Part shown: piece by piece, positions 24,899-38,876 of the stretch
Layout of the letters: each line of letters opens with the position of its first letter
Numbering within the stretch: the first letter of the stretch is position 1
DNA from: Glandiceps talaboti
Lineage: Eukaryota > Hemichordata > Enteropneusta > Spengelidae
Length of the DNA stretch: 64,000 bases
Direction of reading: 5' to 3'
NCBI RefSeq assembly: GCF_964340395.1
Contig: NC_135563.1
Coordinates: forward strand, 9,948,575 to 10,012,574
The notes under the pieces: model-generated
The model's input: only the letters and a program-made list of their open reading frames with translations
Told to the model about the DNA's origin: nothing
Databases searched by the model: none
Made by a program: the position numbers and the translations under genes

Positions 24899-27800
24899 AC
24901 ACACATGTACACACACATACAGACACACACAGACACAGACACACACAGAGAGAGACACAGACACAGACACAGACACACGCACTCAGACACTGACACATAC
25001 TGTATGCCATCATAATACATATATATTTATATACTGACACTGTCATCACACAGTAACACACACGCATACACATATATGCACACAGACACACACACCATCC
25101 ATCCATCTATCCATTCGTCCATCCATCTGTTGGTCCGACCGTCGGTCCGTCCTTCCATCCATCCATCCCTCCCTCCCTCCCTCCATCCATCCCTCCCTCC
25201 CTCCCTCCATCCATCCATCCATCCATCCATCCATCCATCCATCCATTCATCCACTCACCCAGTATGTGAAAGAATACTTTATGCTAGAAAACACCATTGA
25301 ACTAGGTTGCATCTATAAATCTTTTCTTCCCAGTGAGAGTACAAGTACTAGTACAAGTAGTAGGAAACCAAGGAAGAGAAAGCTTCCTGAAGGTCAGGAA
25401 AAAGAAGAGTCATTTGAGCAAGAGCCAAGGAAGGGTTTCGTAGAGGAAGCCGCAAAGAAAATGAAACCCCTACTACCAATCAAGAATAAGAAGGGTATTG
25501 AACTACAGTGGGCAGAAGAAGGAGCATCGTCGGCCAAGAAACCAAAATCTGTAGAGAAGAAATTAGAAAAGAAGGAGGAAGTTGAGGATAAAGTTGATGA
25601 TAATGATAAAGGTAAATTGTTAATTTGTCTGTTTCTGTACAACAATAGGCCAGTTGTGGATTTAGCTATTGCTGCATAGCTATTTGCTAGAGGAATAGAG
25701 CAGAGAGAGAGAGTGTGTGCATGTGTGTGTCTAGTCAATGTCGTTACTCTCGCACAGAATTCTGTGCTCCTCCTACAGCGTTCATATAAACGTTATGACG
25801 TCTCCACTTGATTTTAGTTTAAGCAGAGACAGAGGTGGAGTTCGGTTGGTCATTTGCATATCATATCAGTCCTAGAAAGGTCAACAATGTTTGACCTTTG
25901 ATTTACCACAATGCATTGTCAAGAAACAAAATGGCGGTCACTTGTATTGACTTTTTCGGAAGAAATAACAATCTCAATGTCTTATTATGTGCTAAATTCC
26001 CCCGATAGTTAAAACAGCTGTACCAAATTATTATTAATGAACGATGACGACAGCCTGTCAATTTGTGATGGATTAATACTGACATACGTCATTTGCGCTT
26101 TGCCCAGCTTGGGCTTAACCACATTTAACGCCTAGAGTAACGAGATTAACTAGACAGTAATGTGTGAAGATAACATAGTGTAAAATCAGAATATGGTCGT
26201 CAGGAACTAGACTACACTAGCTAAGGCTAGCTTCATTCATGAACATTTTCTTTATTTCATTTCAGCATTAGGTACAACAGCAGAAGTAGAAGTAGAAGTA
26301 AAAGTGAAAGAAAAGCTGCCAGCACTGAGTACGGTAGAATTGTTTGCAAGACGACAAAACAAACTAGCAGAGAAAAAAAGACATATAGCTAGTCTAGCTA
26401 GCAGTGTAGTTGAGGATCCTGAAAACTCTGTGAGTATGATAACATCTAGTAGATTGCATTAAACTTTACTACATCAAAAAACAAAATTGGTGTAATTGTT
26501 GTAATTGAAATGTCATGAGAACTATTTCAGAAATGCAACTATTTTTTGTGTTTGCACCTACTGGTTACATGGAGACTCCACAAACACAAATGAAAAAGCA
26601 GTGATTTGAAAGTGCTGTGTTTTCATTCGAAAACATAGTTTGCGTAAATGGACAAAAATGGAGAGCATCATGTAAACAACCAAAAAAAAGACAGAACAAT
26701 TCAAAGACACTGACGCCAATGATGATATACTTGCTAATGCCCTGAACTGTTTTGTTATGTTTACACATGTACAACGGCATAGTTTTCAATTTGTTGCATC
26801 TTCAATGTTTCTGTGTAAATGGTCAAAACTTTTGATGGTCTATCTTGTTAACACATCAAAATGCTTTAAAAGGGAAATCTTATTGACTCTAATTAGCATT
26901 ATTATTTTAAAACGTTGTCATGTAAACTTAGACTAAAACTGAAAGGTGGCTGATTTGTCATATTTCTGTCAGTTTATGCACAAGAGAAAGTGAATAAATT
27001 GATGTAAAGGAGGAAAATTGATATTTTCAAAAATTAAGAAAGGATTGAATAAAGTGCTATATAAAAGCCAACATTCTTACATCCCACGAAAAAACCCACC
27101 AGTGCTTTTGCTTGAGTGAATTGAGCCAAGGAAAGACTTCATTCAAAAGTAAAATTAGGTAAAAACAACAACACAACTAATACAAATACAACAGTGGGTG
27201 CCTTTGATGTAGGTTCTCAGTGATGCTTTTATCAGTTTGTTTATCTCTGTGGAAGTTATAATGTATCAGTAACAGCCAGACTTGATCGATATAATGTGAA
27301 GCTTTCTATCAGTAAACAGAGTTATCGGATCCGGGGCTCATGTGGTGTTTTTACTTTGATGAGTTACCACCACTAATTACATTGTATATCTGTGCTTGAA
27401 TCTTGCCTCATTCCTGCTTAAGGCCTAATAAAACAAATAGTTTGGTTCCGATTACCCAACCCCTACCTGGTTTTTCACGCTGACCCTAAACTTTTTTTTC
27501 TATATATTTGAGAAAAAAACAATAACATCGCGAAAATTGTAAAGTATTGTCAGAAATAGTGGATGCTGAAACTGACATCAACTTAAAAGGACAATATAAA
27601 ACTATTCTTCTGATCTGTAATGGCTGTACATCTGATGAGAAGAAATCAATAACACAGAGACCATTTGGAAAACAACGGAAAACATAACTACCTGGACTAG
27701 ACACTCACATATGAAAAAAATACAGAATTTTTTTTTTTAAAATTTTAATTTATAAATAAAAAATCTACCTACCCCATCTATTGTAAAGTTGAGAGTAATC

Positions 27801-30800
27801 AGAACCACACAATTTTTTTTTTGTCAGGCCTTACCACTGGCAAGCAACTCAGCAGCAACTCATTGGTGTTTTTTCATGGATTATATTAGCTCTGACTCTT
27901 CTAATAAGCAACATATCAAAATACAAGTAAAAGGAGAAGTCAACATTAGCAATTATAATACAGATTTTTAATTTTTTTTTTGAGTAGACCATGAGTCTAC
28001 TCATTGTGAAGTCTTTGTCATGTAGATACTAATGTATGAATGCAAATTTGTATTATAATTTTTATAATTCCAGGAGTGTCATATATTTGCCACTCATAAG
28101 CATCAAGCATCAATTTCTTTTGTGCTTTGGCATATGTGAATTTCAATACATATCCATGGTTACAATAAAAAATGTACCCGGTAGATAATTAGCATTTAAA
28201 TTAACGCCTATTTTATGTTTTTTCAGACTCAGAAGTTGAAACAGTTACGGTTGATGTTAGATGAGAAAGACCCTGATGTCTTCATCACTGTAAGAAAGTT
28301 GGTGATGGTATCACTAATGGAGATATTTAAAGATATTGCCCCAAGCTACAGGATAAGAGAGTTATCTGATACAGAAAGAAGTCAGCAGGTAATGTCTGGA
28401 TTACATTGTTTGAACTATGTTCAATCAAGTGGCAGTGTCTGTTATTGAAGCCGCAGTGTTTTCCCCACCACAGAGAAAGCACAGAGTTGACTCCATCCAG
28501 GTCGATCACCCAGATTGCCACTCTTTTAAAGGTTTCATGCTTCAAGGTGTTCTTGCCAATCTTGAACTAAGTAATTAGAGATTGACGCTACAGTAATCTG
28601 CCCACTATAGAGAAAGCATGGCGCTAGAAAATCATCCTTGCCTCCAAGGCTGTCACGTTTGACAGGTTTCTGCCATATTTATAGGGAGTTTCAATAACCT
28701 TGACATTTAGCAATCTTCCTGGAAGTTATAGCATTGCCCACACTGCAGAGAAACCATAGTGCTAACACTTTCCTTTCCATCCAGATCACCATACTTGACA
28801 GATTTCTGCTTTCCTGTGTGTTCTCCCAACTGTAAATGTTATATAAACATGTCAAAGTGTGCTGAAGACATGCATCAATTATACAGACCACTATGCAAAT
28901 TAGTATGCAAATTATGTGCAGTATTATGCAAATTTGGTGTCATTCTTGGTATCTATCTGCGATGTTGTGCCATCTACTGGTCGTCACTTTCTTCGCATTC
29001 ATGTGGATACTAAACTTTATGGCCTGGATATGGGTTCTGTGGACCGTGGTTGTATGGTGAAAGGGCCTGACCTTAGGAGGGCCCATAAACTGTACTACCG
29101 AGGCCCGTAAAACCCATATCCCGGCTGTAAAGGTTTTATCACATACCCCATGTAATGGCACAGAAACATTATTTGAATCACATAACCACATATATTGGCA
29201 CTGAAATATTATTTTATTCCCAGAAATGTCAAAATAGTGAAGGAATTAACAAAGCCAAATCACTGAGTGAACGGATATTGACGCGCCACTGACACGCACA
29301 ATTTCTAGTGATGCACCAAAATTTGGTGTTCTCCTATCTCTTACTAGGACTCACAGGAAATCCCATTCGTTCTCATTTTGACTCACAACAACAAAATTTG
29401 GCTATCATTAGAGGGCACGTTGATCTAAACTAATTGGTACCTTTGATATGGAAAATTGAAAAATTATTCCATCCAAGTATTCATAATTGTTACAGTCATT
29501 GCACTAATTTTCAAGCTATCTGTAAAATGTAAGGGCTATTATAAGGCTCATTTTGCACACGCTACTTGGAATTAGGCCTAATAAAAAAAATTGTTTGGTT
29601 TCAATTACGCTCAATTTTAAAATAGGTGGGGTAGGTAGATTTTTTATTTTATATTTTTTATATAAATTTTATCATATGTGCGTGTCTAGTGTAGGTAGTT
29701 ATGTTTTCTGTTGTTTTCCATATGGTGTCTGTGTTATTGGTTTCTTCTCATCGGACAGACAGCCATTACAGACCAGTTTTATATTGTCTTTTTAAGTTGG
29801 TGTCAGTTTCTGTATCCACTATTTGTTGCAAGACTTCACAATTTTCATGATTTTATTATTTTTTTTCTCGAATACTGTAAACCTGCATATTTTCACGACT
29901 AGAAAATTTTGCGATTTTACAGTCTTCATGTAGTTCACAAAGATTAATTTTCACTAATAACCATACTGGTACATTGCATTATGCAGAAATATATATTTTC
30001 GCTACTACTTATTTTCGCATTTTCGTTTTGTAGCGAAATTAGCGAAAATAAATCTTATGCGAACATTTCCAGGTTTACAGTATGTAAAAATAAGTTTAGG
30101 GTCGGCGTTGCAAAAACTAGGTGGGGGTCGGGTAACCGGAACCAAACAATTTTTTTTGGTAGGCCTTATGCTGATTCATGTATTGAAATATGTCTTCTTA
30201 CCGATAATGTGTGAGCTACATGCAAAGGTCAGTTGACATATCGTACTAATCGTGCATCACTATTTTAATGATGCTACTCTAATGATGTGTATTTCATTCT
30301 ATTTCAAAGGTCAGTAAAGACGTGCGGCGAGTGAGAGACTTTGAAGAAAGCTTGTTGAAGAACTATAGAATTTATTTAGAGAAGCTAGAGAGGGCAATCA
30401 AAGGTAGGTATTTTCGCTGAAAAAAGAAATAGCATTTTCCTCTACTCTAGTGATTAAGTCTATATACGTTGAAATTCATGTTATTGAATATTTTGTGAAA
30501 AAAGGGGCATAAACTGAGTTTATGGGGGGAGTGGGGGAGGGGGGTAATTTTTCTACATGTTAGGCCATATAAAAAAAATAGTGTGTTTCCGATAACTCGA
30601 CCAACACTCTAGACCCTAAAAATATTTTTGCATGGAAAATGGTAATAATTTACTTCTACATGTATTTCCTTGTACATCTTCATGCCTTTGCCTCATCTGT
30701 GGCCACTTTTTAAAAAAATCGCATTCCAGAGAGAAACCAGGTCTTTTTAGACTGTGACAGTACAGTCTGCATAACGTGTTCATCTACTTAACTTATAATT

Positions 30801-33800
30801 GTCTTCATTTACTTCTTTTACACCTCATCAAACTCTCATGGAAATGTTGTGACCGACAAGTATCTTATCTTGGGGTTGAAGTAATTTCTACAAATTTGAA
30901 TTAAAATAAAATAAAATTCCAACCTTGCTACCCTATTTTCTGAAGTCATGTTAAACCAAATAAAAAGAATTACATGTTTCCGATAACCTGACCGACCTTA
31001 GTTTAAGCCTCCAACCCTAAACATTTTTTTGAACATTTAAAACAAAAAAGACAGGAAATTCTTTGTCTTCTTGACCCTGCATGCACATCTGTTTTCTTTC
31101 CCTAATGATGTATGCACATATTTCATCAAACTATCTCAGAAGGGGTATTCTGACCGACATTTTATTTGTTTTTGGGTCGAAGCAATATTTTTCAAAAAGA
31201 AAAACAATTAAAAAGATAAAATAAAATAAAATAAATTCCCTACCTACCTACCTACCCTATTTTGTGGAGTCATGTTATTTGAAACAGACTTTTAATTTTT
31301 ATTTTGCCTTAGTCCTGTAGTAGTAACTGATGCATACTAACTACTTTTGACGATCACTTGCTCTCAGCTAAATTGAAAACTGGTATTTAAGCATAATATG
31401 TATATTTATAAAACAATTTGATAATTTGTAATTTAGTGTACATATGCTTAAAGTGGCCATATGGATGAGGATTGTGTATTTATTTTGGATTTGTAATTTA
31501 TAAAACAATTTTATCATGGCATCCTACTTGAAAAATCAATAAGAACCAACATTGACCAAGTCCTTCTTTGTAACTCAATACATTGCAAAAAGCTAAACAA
31601 ATGTGTAAAATATTTGTATGTACGATAACAAAATTTTACACATTTATCAATCTTTTGCAATGTATTGAGTTACAAACACAGACTTGGTCTGTTTTGTTTC
31701 ACATTGATTTTTCAAGTAGGACGCCATGATAAAATTGTTTTATATAAATTCAAATTCCAAACTAAAGACCCCAATCCTCATCCATATGGCCACTTTAATG
31801 TCAAGGAAACCCCTGTTATTCTGTTCACCATGCTATTAAAACCAGGAGACGATTTCTCAATTGCGTAGAAGTTGTACAACAAGATTAAAATGTTATTCTA
31901 TTTGGAAGAGATTGAGTAATGTTTCCAGTCAAATGAAGTTACCAATTTCATTAACAACAAGCCTTGTTTCAGCAAACCCGATTTGTTTTGCGTCTTCCAT
32001 GGCTCATATGATAAATTGCAGACACGTGAGCCTGATAGCACACACACATGTAAAATGATACTTTGTATGTCACCGCAAAGATACATACTGGAGTTGTTGC
32101 CATTTATCAAGGAGTTATGATAGGGGAATGGTTACCATATCCGGCTTGGAATCTGCAGGTTGCGGGTTCAAGTCCTGTCGCTGTCATTTGTTTCCGAATG
32201 GCTACATTCCTTGGGGAAGATTTGAACCATGATTGTGCCACAGTCATAAACCCAGTATAATTGTGGACCTGGTAGGATTGAGATTGCAATGTGAATGCTT
32301 TAATCCTATGTGCTTATAAAGGCAGCAATGGATTGTACGCTTCCCAGGGAATTTAGGAAATATAAAGGGCCATTGTGCTGCCATTGATCCGTGCCAGGGG
32401 TATTAATTGTGAGCACCTTGAACTCTCAGGAGAAAAGACACATTATTAATTCGCATTATTATTATCCAAAGTCTGTCTGACAAGGTTAATACACATAATC
32501 ATGTTTTCGCTTGCAGGATACAAGAAAAGAAAATATGCACAGAAAAATGATGAAGATAGTGAGAAATTGGCACCAAAGGCAATCCACAGCTTAAAAGAGA
32601 CTGCTGCACAATGTCTGGCTTCATTAATGACTTCATTAGCACACTTTAATTATAGAAGTAACATTATATCTGTGTTTGTACCACTTGTAGTAGACAAAAA
32701 TCAACAGGTAGAGTATGGTTATGAAGTATTATGTGTGTGCTGACTTTTAATACTTTCTACACGGTCGCATTAATATTGCAGATATATCATTGTAAGCAAG
32801 ACTTAGTGTAAAAAGACAAACAATGTGGGCAAAACTTTATTATGTCTAGTATGAATTTCTTATTGACAAGCTTTTATCTTAATTACAGTTAATTAGCAAA
32901 AATTAAAAATCAAAATGGTAGAAGCAGAGGCATGCAAAGTATCATCACTATTAGCATTTCATGTAGTCTGTAAGGTGTGCCCTCACACATTGGTCAACCC
33001 CTCCCAGAGAGATGAGATGAGAGGAAACCAGTGAGGGCAGAATGACATGACGTATCCTACGGTCTACAGTTCCTGTAGAATCAACTGTATTATTCCTGGT
33101 TTGCCTGATTTTTGTTGGATGTTATTATGAATTTTGAATCTGATGCTAATATGATATCAGTGTCCGAGAATAAGTTTTTGCCTGACCTGTCAGTCTGATT
33201 CTGATGCCAACATTTTACATGTTTGTAACTGATCCCTTGACCTCTGACCCTGTTTGTTAGTTTGCACAGGTTAGTTTTCGTTGCTACAATATTTCATTGT
33301 TAGAATCATTTTTCACTTCTCAGATATCAGATATCTGTTGCACTGCAGTGAGGCAACTTTTTAAAGAAGACCCCCTAGGTGAGGCATCATTTGATGCAGT
33401 CAAGGTCATCACAAAAATGATCAAATCGAGGAATTTTCATGTCAAGAGTAAGGTAGGTTGTAGGATATTGAAATCAAAGTATTGATAGACCATATGCTTT
33501 TCTACTAACACCATGTTTTGCTTTCACACATGATTTTGCAGTCAATCGAGATTTTGCTGTTTATTCATGAACTTATTCAAAAGAGCACTGTGAAATTTTA
33601 AAGGTAGATAAGATACCATATGATACGATACGATACAAATGATACGATACCATACGATACGATACGATATGATACTATATACTTTTATTGTCCACTAAAC
33701 ATGGAAATTTGCCTTTGGCACCACGTGATAAAAATAACCACCACTTACTAGACAAACGAGTAAATAAAAAAAAACATCCACAAAATTAATAACCCGAATT

Positions 33801-36800
33801 TAGATAAACAGAACCATTTTTGCTATTTAACCAAGAACTGATGAAGTTGAATATAGATATTGTGTGACCACCTTTCACAAGAACATGAAATAGAATTCTC
33901 ATCATATGTAACTTTTACATCATTCACTGACATCTGATGGAGGAGGCTACAAGCTTCTGAAAACTCCTGCAATTATCAGCATAGTTAATCTCAAAGTGCT
34001 ACCAGAATAACTCTAATTCAATAATTGTAGAATTCTCATAAGGAAAATTTAGACGCACCTAATTCTATTTTTGTCTTCTTATGTGTTAAGGTGCTTGATA
34101 GCTTTCTAAGTTTGAAGATCAAAGATATTGATCTCAGTGCAGAAGATGATAATAAAAAGAAATTCATGACCAAAAAAGAAAAGATGAAGAAATTGTCAAG
34201 AATGCAAAGAAAGGTAAGACAATGGATAAGGTAGACAGATAGTGTATCTGTTACTTGGCATGTCATACACAGTGTTTATGTCACTACGAGGAAGTCCTGG
34301 ATTATGCCATTTTTCAGTTGTTGACAGGACTAAAGCTTGTATAGTTTGTCACAGGGTGCACTGCTTCAGAGGCATCTTAGGATCTGAAGTGAGGGCCATG
34401 ATAGAGAATACTGTAGCCTCCTGTGCAAAAATCATTTCCCAGCGTTATGGTTTGGTTGTACGCTTAGCCATTGAAAACATTCTGCAAACTTTATTAGCCC
34501 CAGTGGGCACAGCCTGAAAGGGGGGGGGGTTATAGGAATGACCCATGTCCTTGCATGTGCGCGATTGTGCACCTGTTTGTGTGTGTATGTGTGCGTGCAT
34601 GCGTGCGAGCGTGTAAGTGCGTGTGAGCATACATGCGTGCTTCCGTGAGCAGCCATATCTCTGACACCAATGACCCAATTTGCATAGTTGATGTTCCATT
34701 TTCTTCTATAGTGCAGTTTGGTCAATCAGTATCACTTTATCTAATGAGCAAACATTGCTACATAATGTGTATATGATACTTCAGACATCGAGTAAGAGCA
34801 CAATACATGTAATGTTGGGCACTATGTCTTCAAAGAAGACTTGTTTCAAATTTGGTGTGTAGGAAGTCATAGAGCTTTCGTACTCTTAACCACGCTTTGT
34901 TGCCTGCTTCATGTGCTACCATGTGGTATTAGCTTTTCATTTGTGGTACCTTCCTGTGCAATCTGATTAAAATCTGATGTGGTGAATATGGATCGATTTC
35001 TTTATTTACCTCAATTTCCTTCGTTTAGTGTCGTTTTGTTTTTTTCCTTTTGTTTGTTCTGGGAGTGATTGCCACCTTGTGGGAAGGCGACGAGCAATCC
35101 CGGAATAAACAAAACAGAAAAAATGACATTAAACAAAGGAAATTGAGGTAAATGAAGAAATCAAGCCATATTCTCCACATCAGATTTTAATCAGATTGCC
35201 TCCTGTGATACTTCTTTTGAGTAAAGACAAAACAGACTAAAGGTGGGTATAAAACAGGAATGTGATGTATTGGGAAAATCCTTGTAAATCATGGGAAAAA
35301 TTTAATTTACTACAGGAAGCGCCCACCAGGAAATGAAACCTATGAAATGACCAGTTGTCAAATTGCTATCATGTTCAGGTAAATTTTCCATAGCCTGTTC
35401 GTGAGAAGAACTACAAAATACTGCTGAAAAAAGACATCGTTGGCATTGAAACAACCTCATTGAACAAGACTTATAAACAATTCAAGTGATGTTAGTATAT
35501 GGACTTTGTGTATAAGCACAGACTAAAGGAAAGGACTGAGTTTCATATTTGTTGGTGACCTAATCTGCTATGAAAAAAAAAGTAACATGTAAAACTTCTC
35601 TGATTTAAGTTCAATCCTTCCTCAGTATTTTAGTAATCTTTATTGTATGTACCATACCCACACTGACAGCTGTTTACAAGATGACTTTCACTGTAAATAT
35701 CACAGTTAAAGTTAGACAAACTCGGGTCACTCCCTGATCTGATAGAGAGACATAATTTTCACATTTCACCCATAATGTACAGTTGAAATGTTACCAAGGC
35801 ACAGCCCCCCCCCCAAAAAAAAACAAACAAACAAACAAACAAAAAAAACAAAACCCCAAAAAACAAAAACAAAAACAAAAAACAAACAAAACAAAACAAA
35901 AAAACAACAACCAAAAAAAAACAAACAGAAGCTCATGATAAACATTTCCTTCACAGGATAGGAAATCCTTACCTGAACATGTAAAGCAGGCTAAGACATT
36001 TAAACACTTCACAAACAATTACAGAGACTATGTGAACATAATTATCTCATCACTGTATTTTGTTTGTTATTTTGCAGCCTACCTTTTACTCTGTATCTCT
36101 AAGTCACATTGTATGTTTTTACAGTTTTGTTTCTGACGTATCTAGAATAAGCGAGTTGTTTGTTTGTATATAATATATTTCATTGTTTGTCATTAATACC
36201 TGTTCACTTTGTCTTTTTTATCACAAGAAATCCAAACGAGAAGATAAACTTGAGAAGGAGTTGATGGAGACGGCAGCAACTGAAAGTAAAAAGAAAAAAC
36301 AGTATCTCGTAAGTAGAGTGATTTGCAGTTATTAATGTCACATGGTACATCCCGCTTACAGTATTGTCAGTTGAGTTTTGATTGGCTTATTGATGTCACA
36401 TGGTATATCAGTATTGTTACTAGAGATTTTGATCTACTTTCTGATATTGTATGATGCAGCCAGTTCATGATAAGTGAACGCAAATTAATTGGGTTGGCAT
36501 TTGAGCTCTACCATTTTGAACTTTAACGATTGTTTAAGGTACGATCACACAATGTCACACAAGCGAACTTCGTTCATTTAGATGGGAGGGGGTCTGGTGT
36601 CAATACAATTGCTGAACTTCATTTTCGCACTTCTAACCAGGTTTTCAAAAAAATACACACCTTCAATGATAAAAGCTTCTGTGTTTAATACTTACTTCTA
36701 ATGTGAGATACAGTGCTAGGTTTCCGGTAGTATTTTGATGTGTTTACCATCATCTCAGTATTAAAACAGGTTCATAAGGTTGGAACTTCATGTTTACAAT

Positions 36801-38832
36801 CATGTTTTTATATTGTATCGATCGTAGTAGTGTGATTGCTACAATTTTCATTATAGTATACACCATATATAAACATGTGATGTCACACTTGTGAACGTTC
36901 CTTGGGGGGGGGGGTTGTCCTAAACGTACAATGTTCGTTTATTGAGCTTGTGGCAACATTGTGCAATCGTCCCTAATATTGGAAGCCTGTTTTAGTTCTA
37001 TATTCACATCATTACCCTAAATTTGCTGGATAATGACACATGTATCCGAGCATTTCCTGTTCTGTCATATGTAGGATTTCTTTTGCTTGGAGGTAATTAT
37101 TTAGCGTTTGGGGTAATAAGCATTTTAATAGTTGGAAGTACGTTGTTTTGCCGTAGACTTTGAACACTGATTACATAAAGGAAGTTATTAGTATTTTACT
37201 CTAGGTTCTGTCTTGATTGTTAAAATAGCCTGAAGACATAGCTGAACAAAAAAAACCAAAGTTGTCCCTAAGAACAGGAAAAAAACGAAGGAAAGGACAG
37301 ATGCAAGTCCATGCTTTTAAAGAGAAACGTTACTTTATGTATTCACTGCGTTTATAGAAACTAGGATGTTAAACAAGTAAATATATTGGTTTCATTCACT
37401 TTTGCTTAGGCCTAAAAAAATTTTTTTTGGTTCCAGTTACCCAACCCCTCCTAGTTTTTCACTGCTGACCCTTTTTTTATGTATTTGATAAAAAATAAAA
37501 TAAAATCGTTAAAATAATGAAGTCTCGGGAGAAATAGTGGATGCAGTAACTGACATCAACTTAAAAAGACAATCTGTAATGGCAGTACATTTGATGGGAA
37601 GAAATCAACAACACAGAGACCATATGGAAAACAATGGAAAACATAACTACCTGAACTAGACACTCACATATGGAGAAAACCCTACATCACCTATTCTAAA
37701 ATTGAGAGTAATTGGAACCCTACAATTTTTTTTTAGGCCTTATCAGTATGGAGTTGGCAGTCGATCCAAAGTTAAACAGAAGTGATGATGTTTGAGTCTT
37801 CCATTAAATGTTGACTACTTGTATTGCTTTGCACATGTACAATCATATTACCTATAGAAACAGTCGACATTTTGTTGAACAGCAGTTGTCTGACATAGCC
37901 AGTCCATCACTTCCTATGTTTGAATCGTAGTTCCGTGATGATTAGTGAAAGCGAATGAAATAACTTATTTATACCGTTTAACATCCAAGTTTTTATTAAA
38001 ACATAGCAAATTCGCAAGGTCTCCTTTCCCTGTACTATATTTAGATGTAACAAATGATAACATAATGATAATTTTTCTCTTAGGATTTTGAAATCATTTG
38101 ATACTTTCAATAATGTTTAGACACAAGATACATCTTCCTAGCTTATCATTCATGGCAGGGTTCGTTATTTAGACTTCTCATAAAACTCTCTCAATGTTTA
38201 ACATTATTACCAGACATCATTTGATTTGAATTTGACAGCAAACAGAAATCATCAAAATGGTGTTTGCCATATACTTCCGAATCCTGAAGAAAGCAGAGAC
38301 GTCGGTACTCCTACCATCTGTCTTAGAAGGACTGGCTAAGTATGCTCATCTGATTAACATCGATTTCTTTGACGATTTGGTCCAAGTCTTGCACTCTCTC
38401 ATAGACTCAGGGGTAAGTCACCAATGAAGTATTTGTGAAAAAATGCAAGGTTCATGTTCAGAAAGTGACGTCAATGCTTTTCTGTATGTTTTTTTTTTTG
38501 AGGTTGTGCATTATGAAATAAGGAATGAAAAAAATTAACATTTTGTAGCAGCTGCAGGTTGCTGAATTTGTTAGGAATAAGGAAAATTGAGTAAAATGTA
38601 AAATGGAGTCATACTTGCTGAATGTAATATTTAAATTGGTTTAGTGTTTTTCAACCTTGATGAGCACTGCTCAAATTGGCTGTAAGAATTGATTCTGTCT
38701 CTGTCTGTTCAACCGTTCATCTGTCCATATATCCGTCAGTCTGTCTGCCTGTCTGTCTGTCTTTGATGCCTGTTTGTCTCTGTCCGTCCATCTGTTCATA
38801 TGGCTGTCTGTCTGTCTGTCTGTCTGCCTGCC

Positions 38833-38876
<44 letters not shown>

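Noticed and set aside
24651-25300. Minus- and plus-strand open frames after the first NOC3L coding exon
   Set aside because: CA and CCAT microsatellites, plus antisense shadow of the NOC3L exon.
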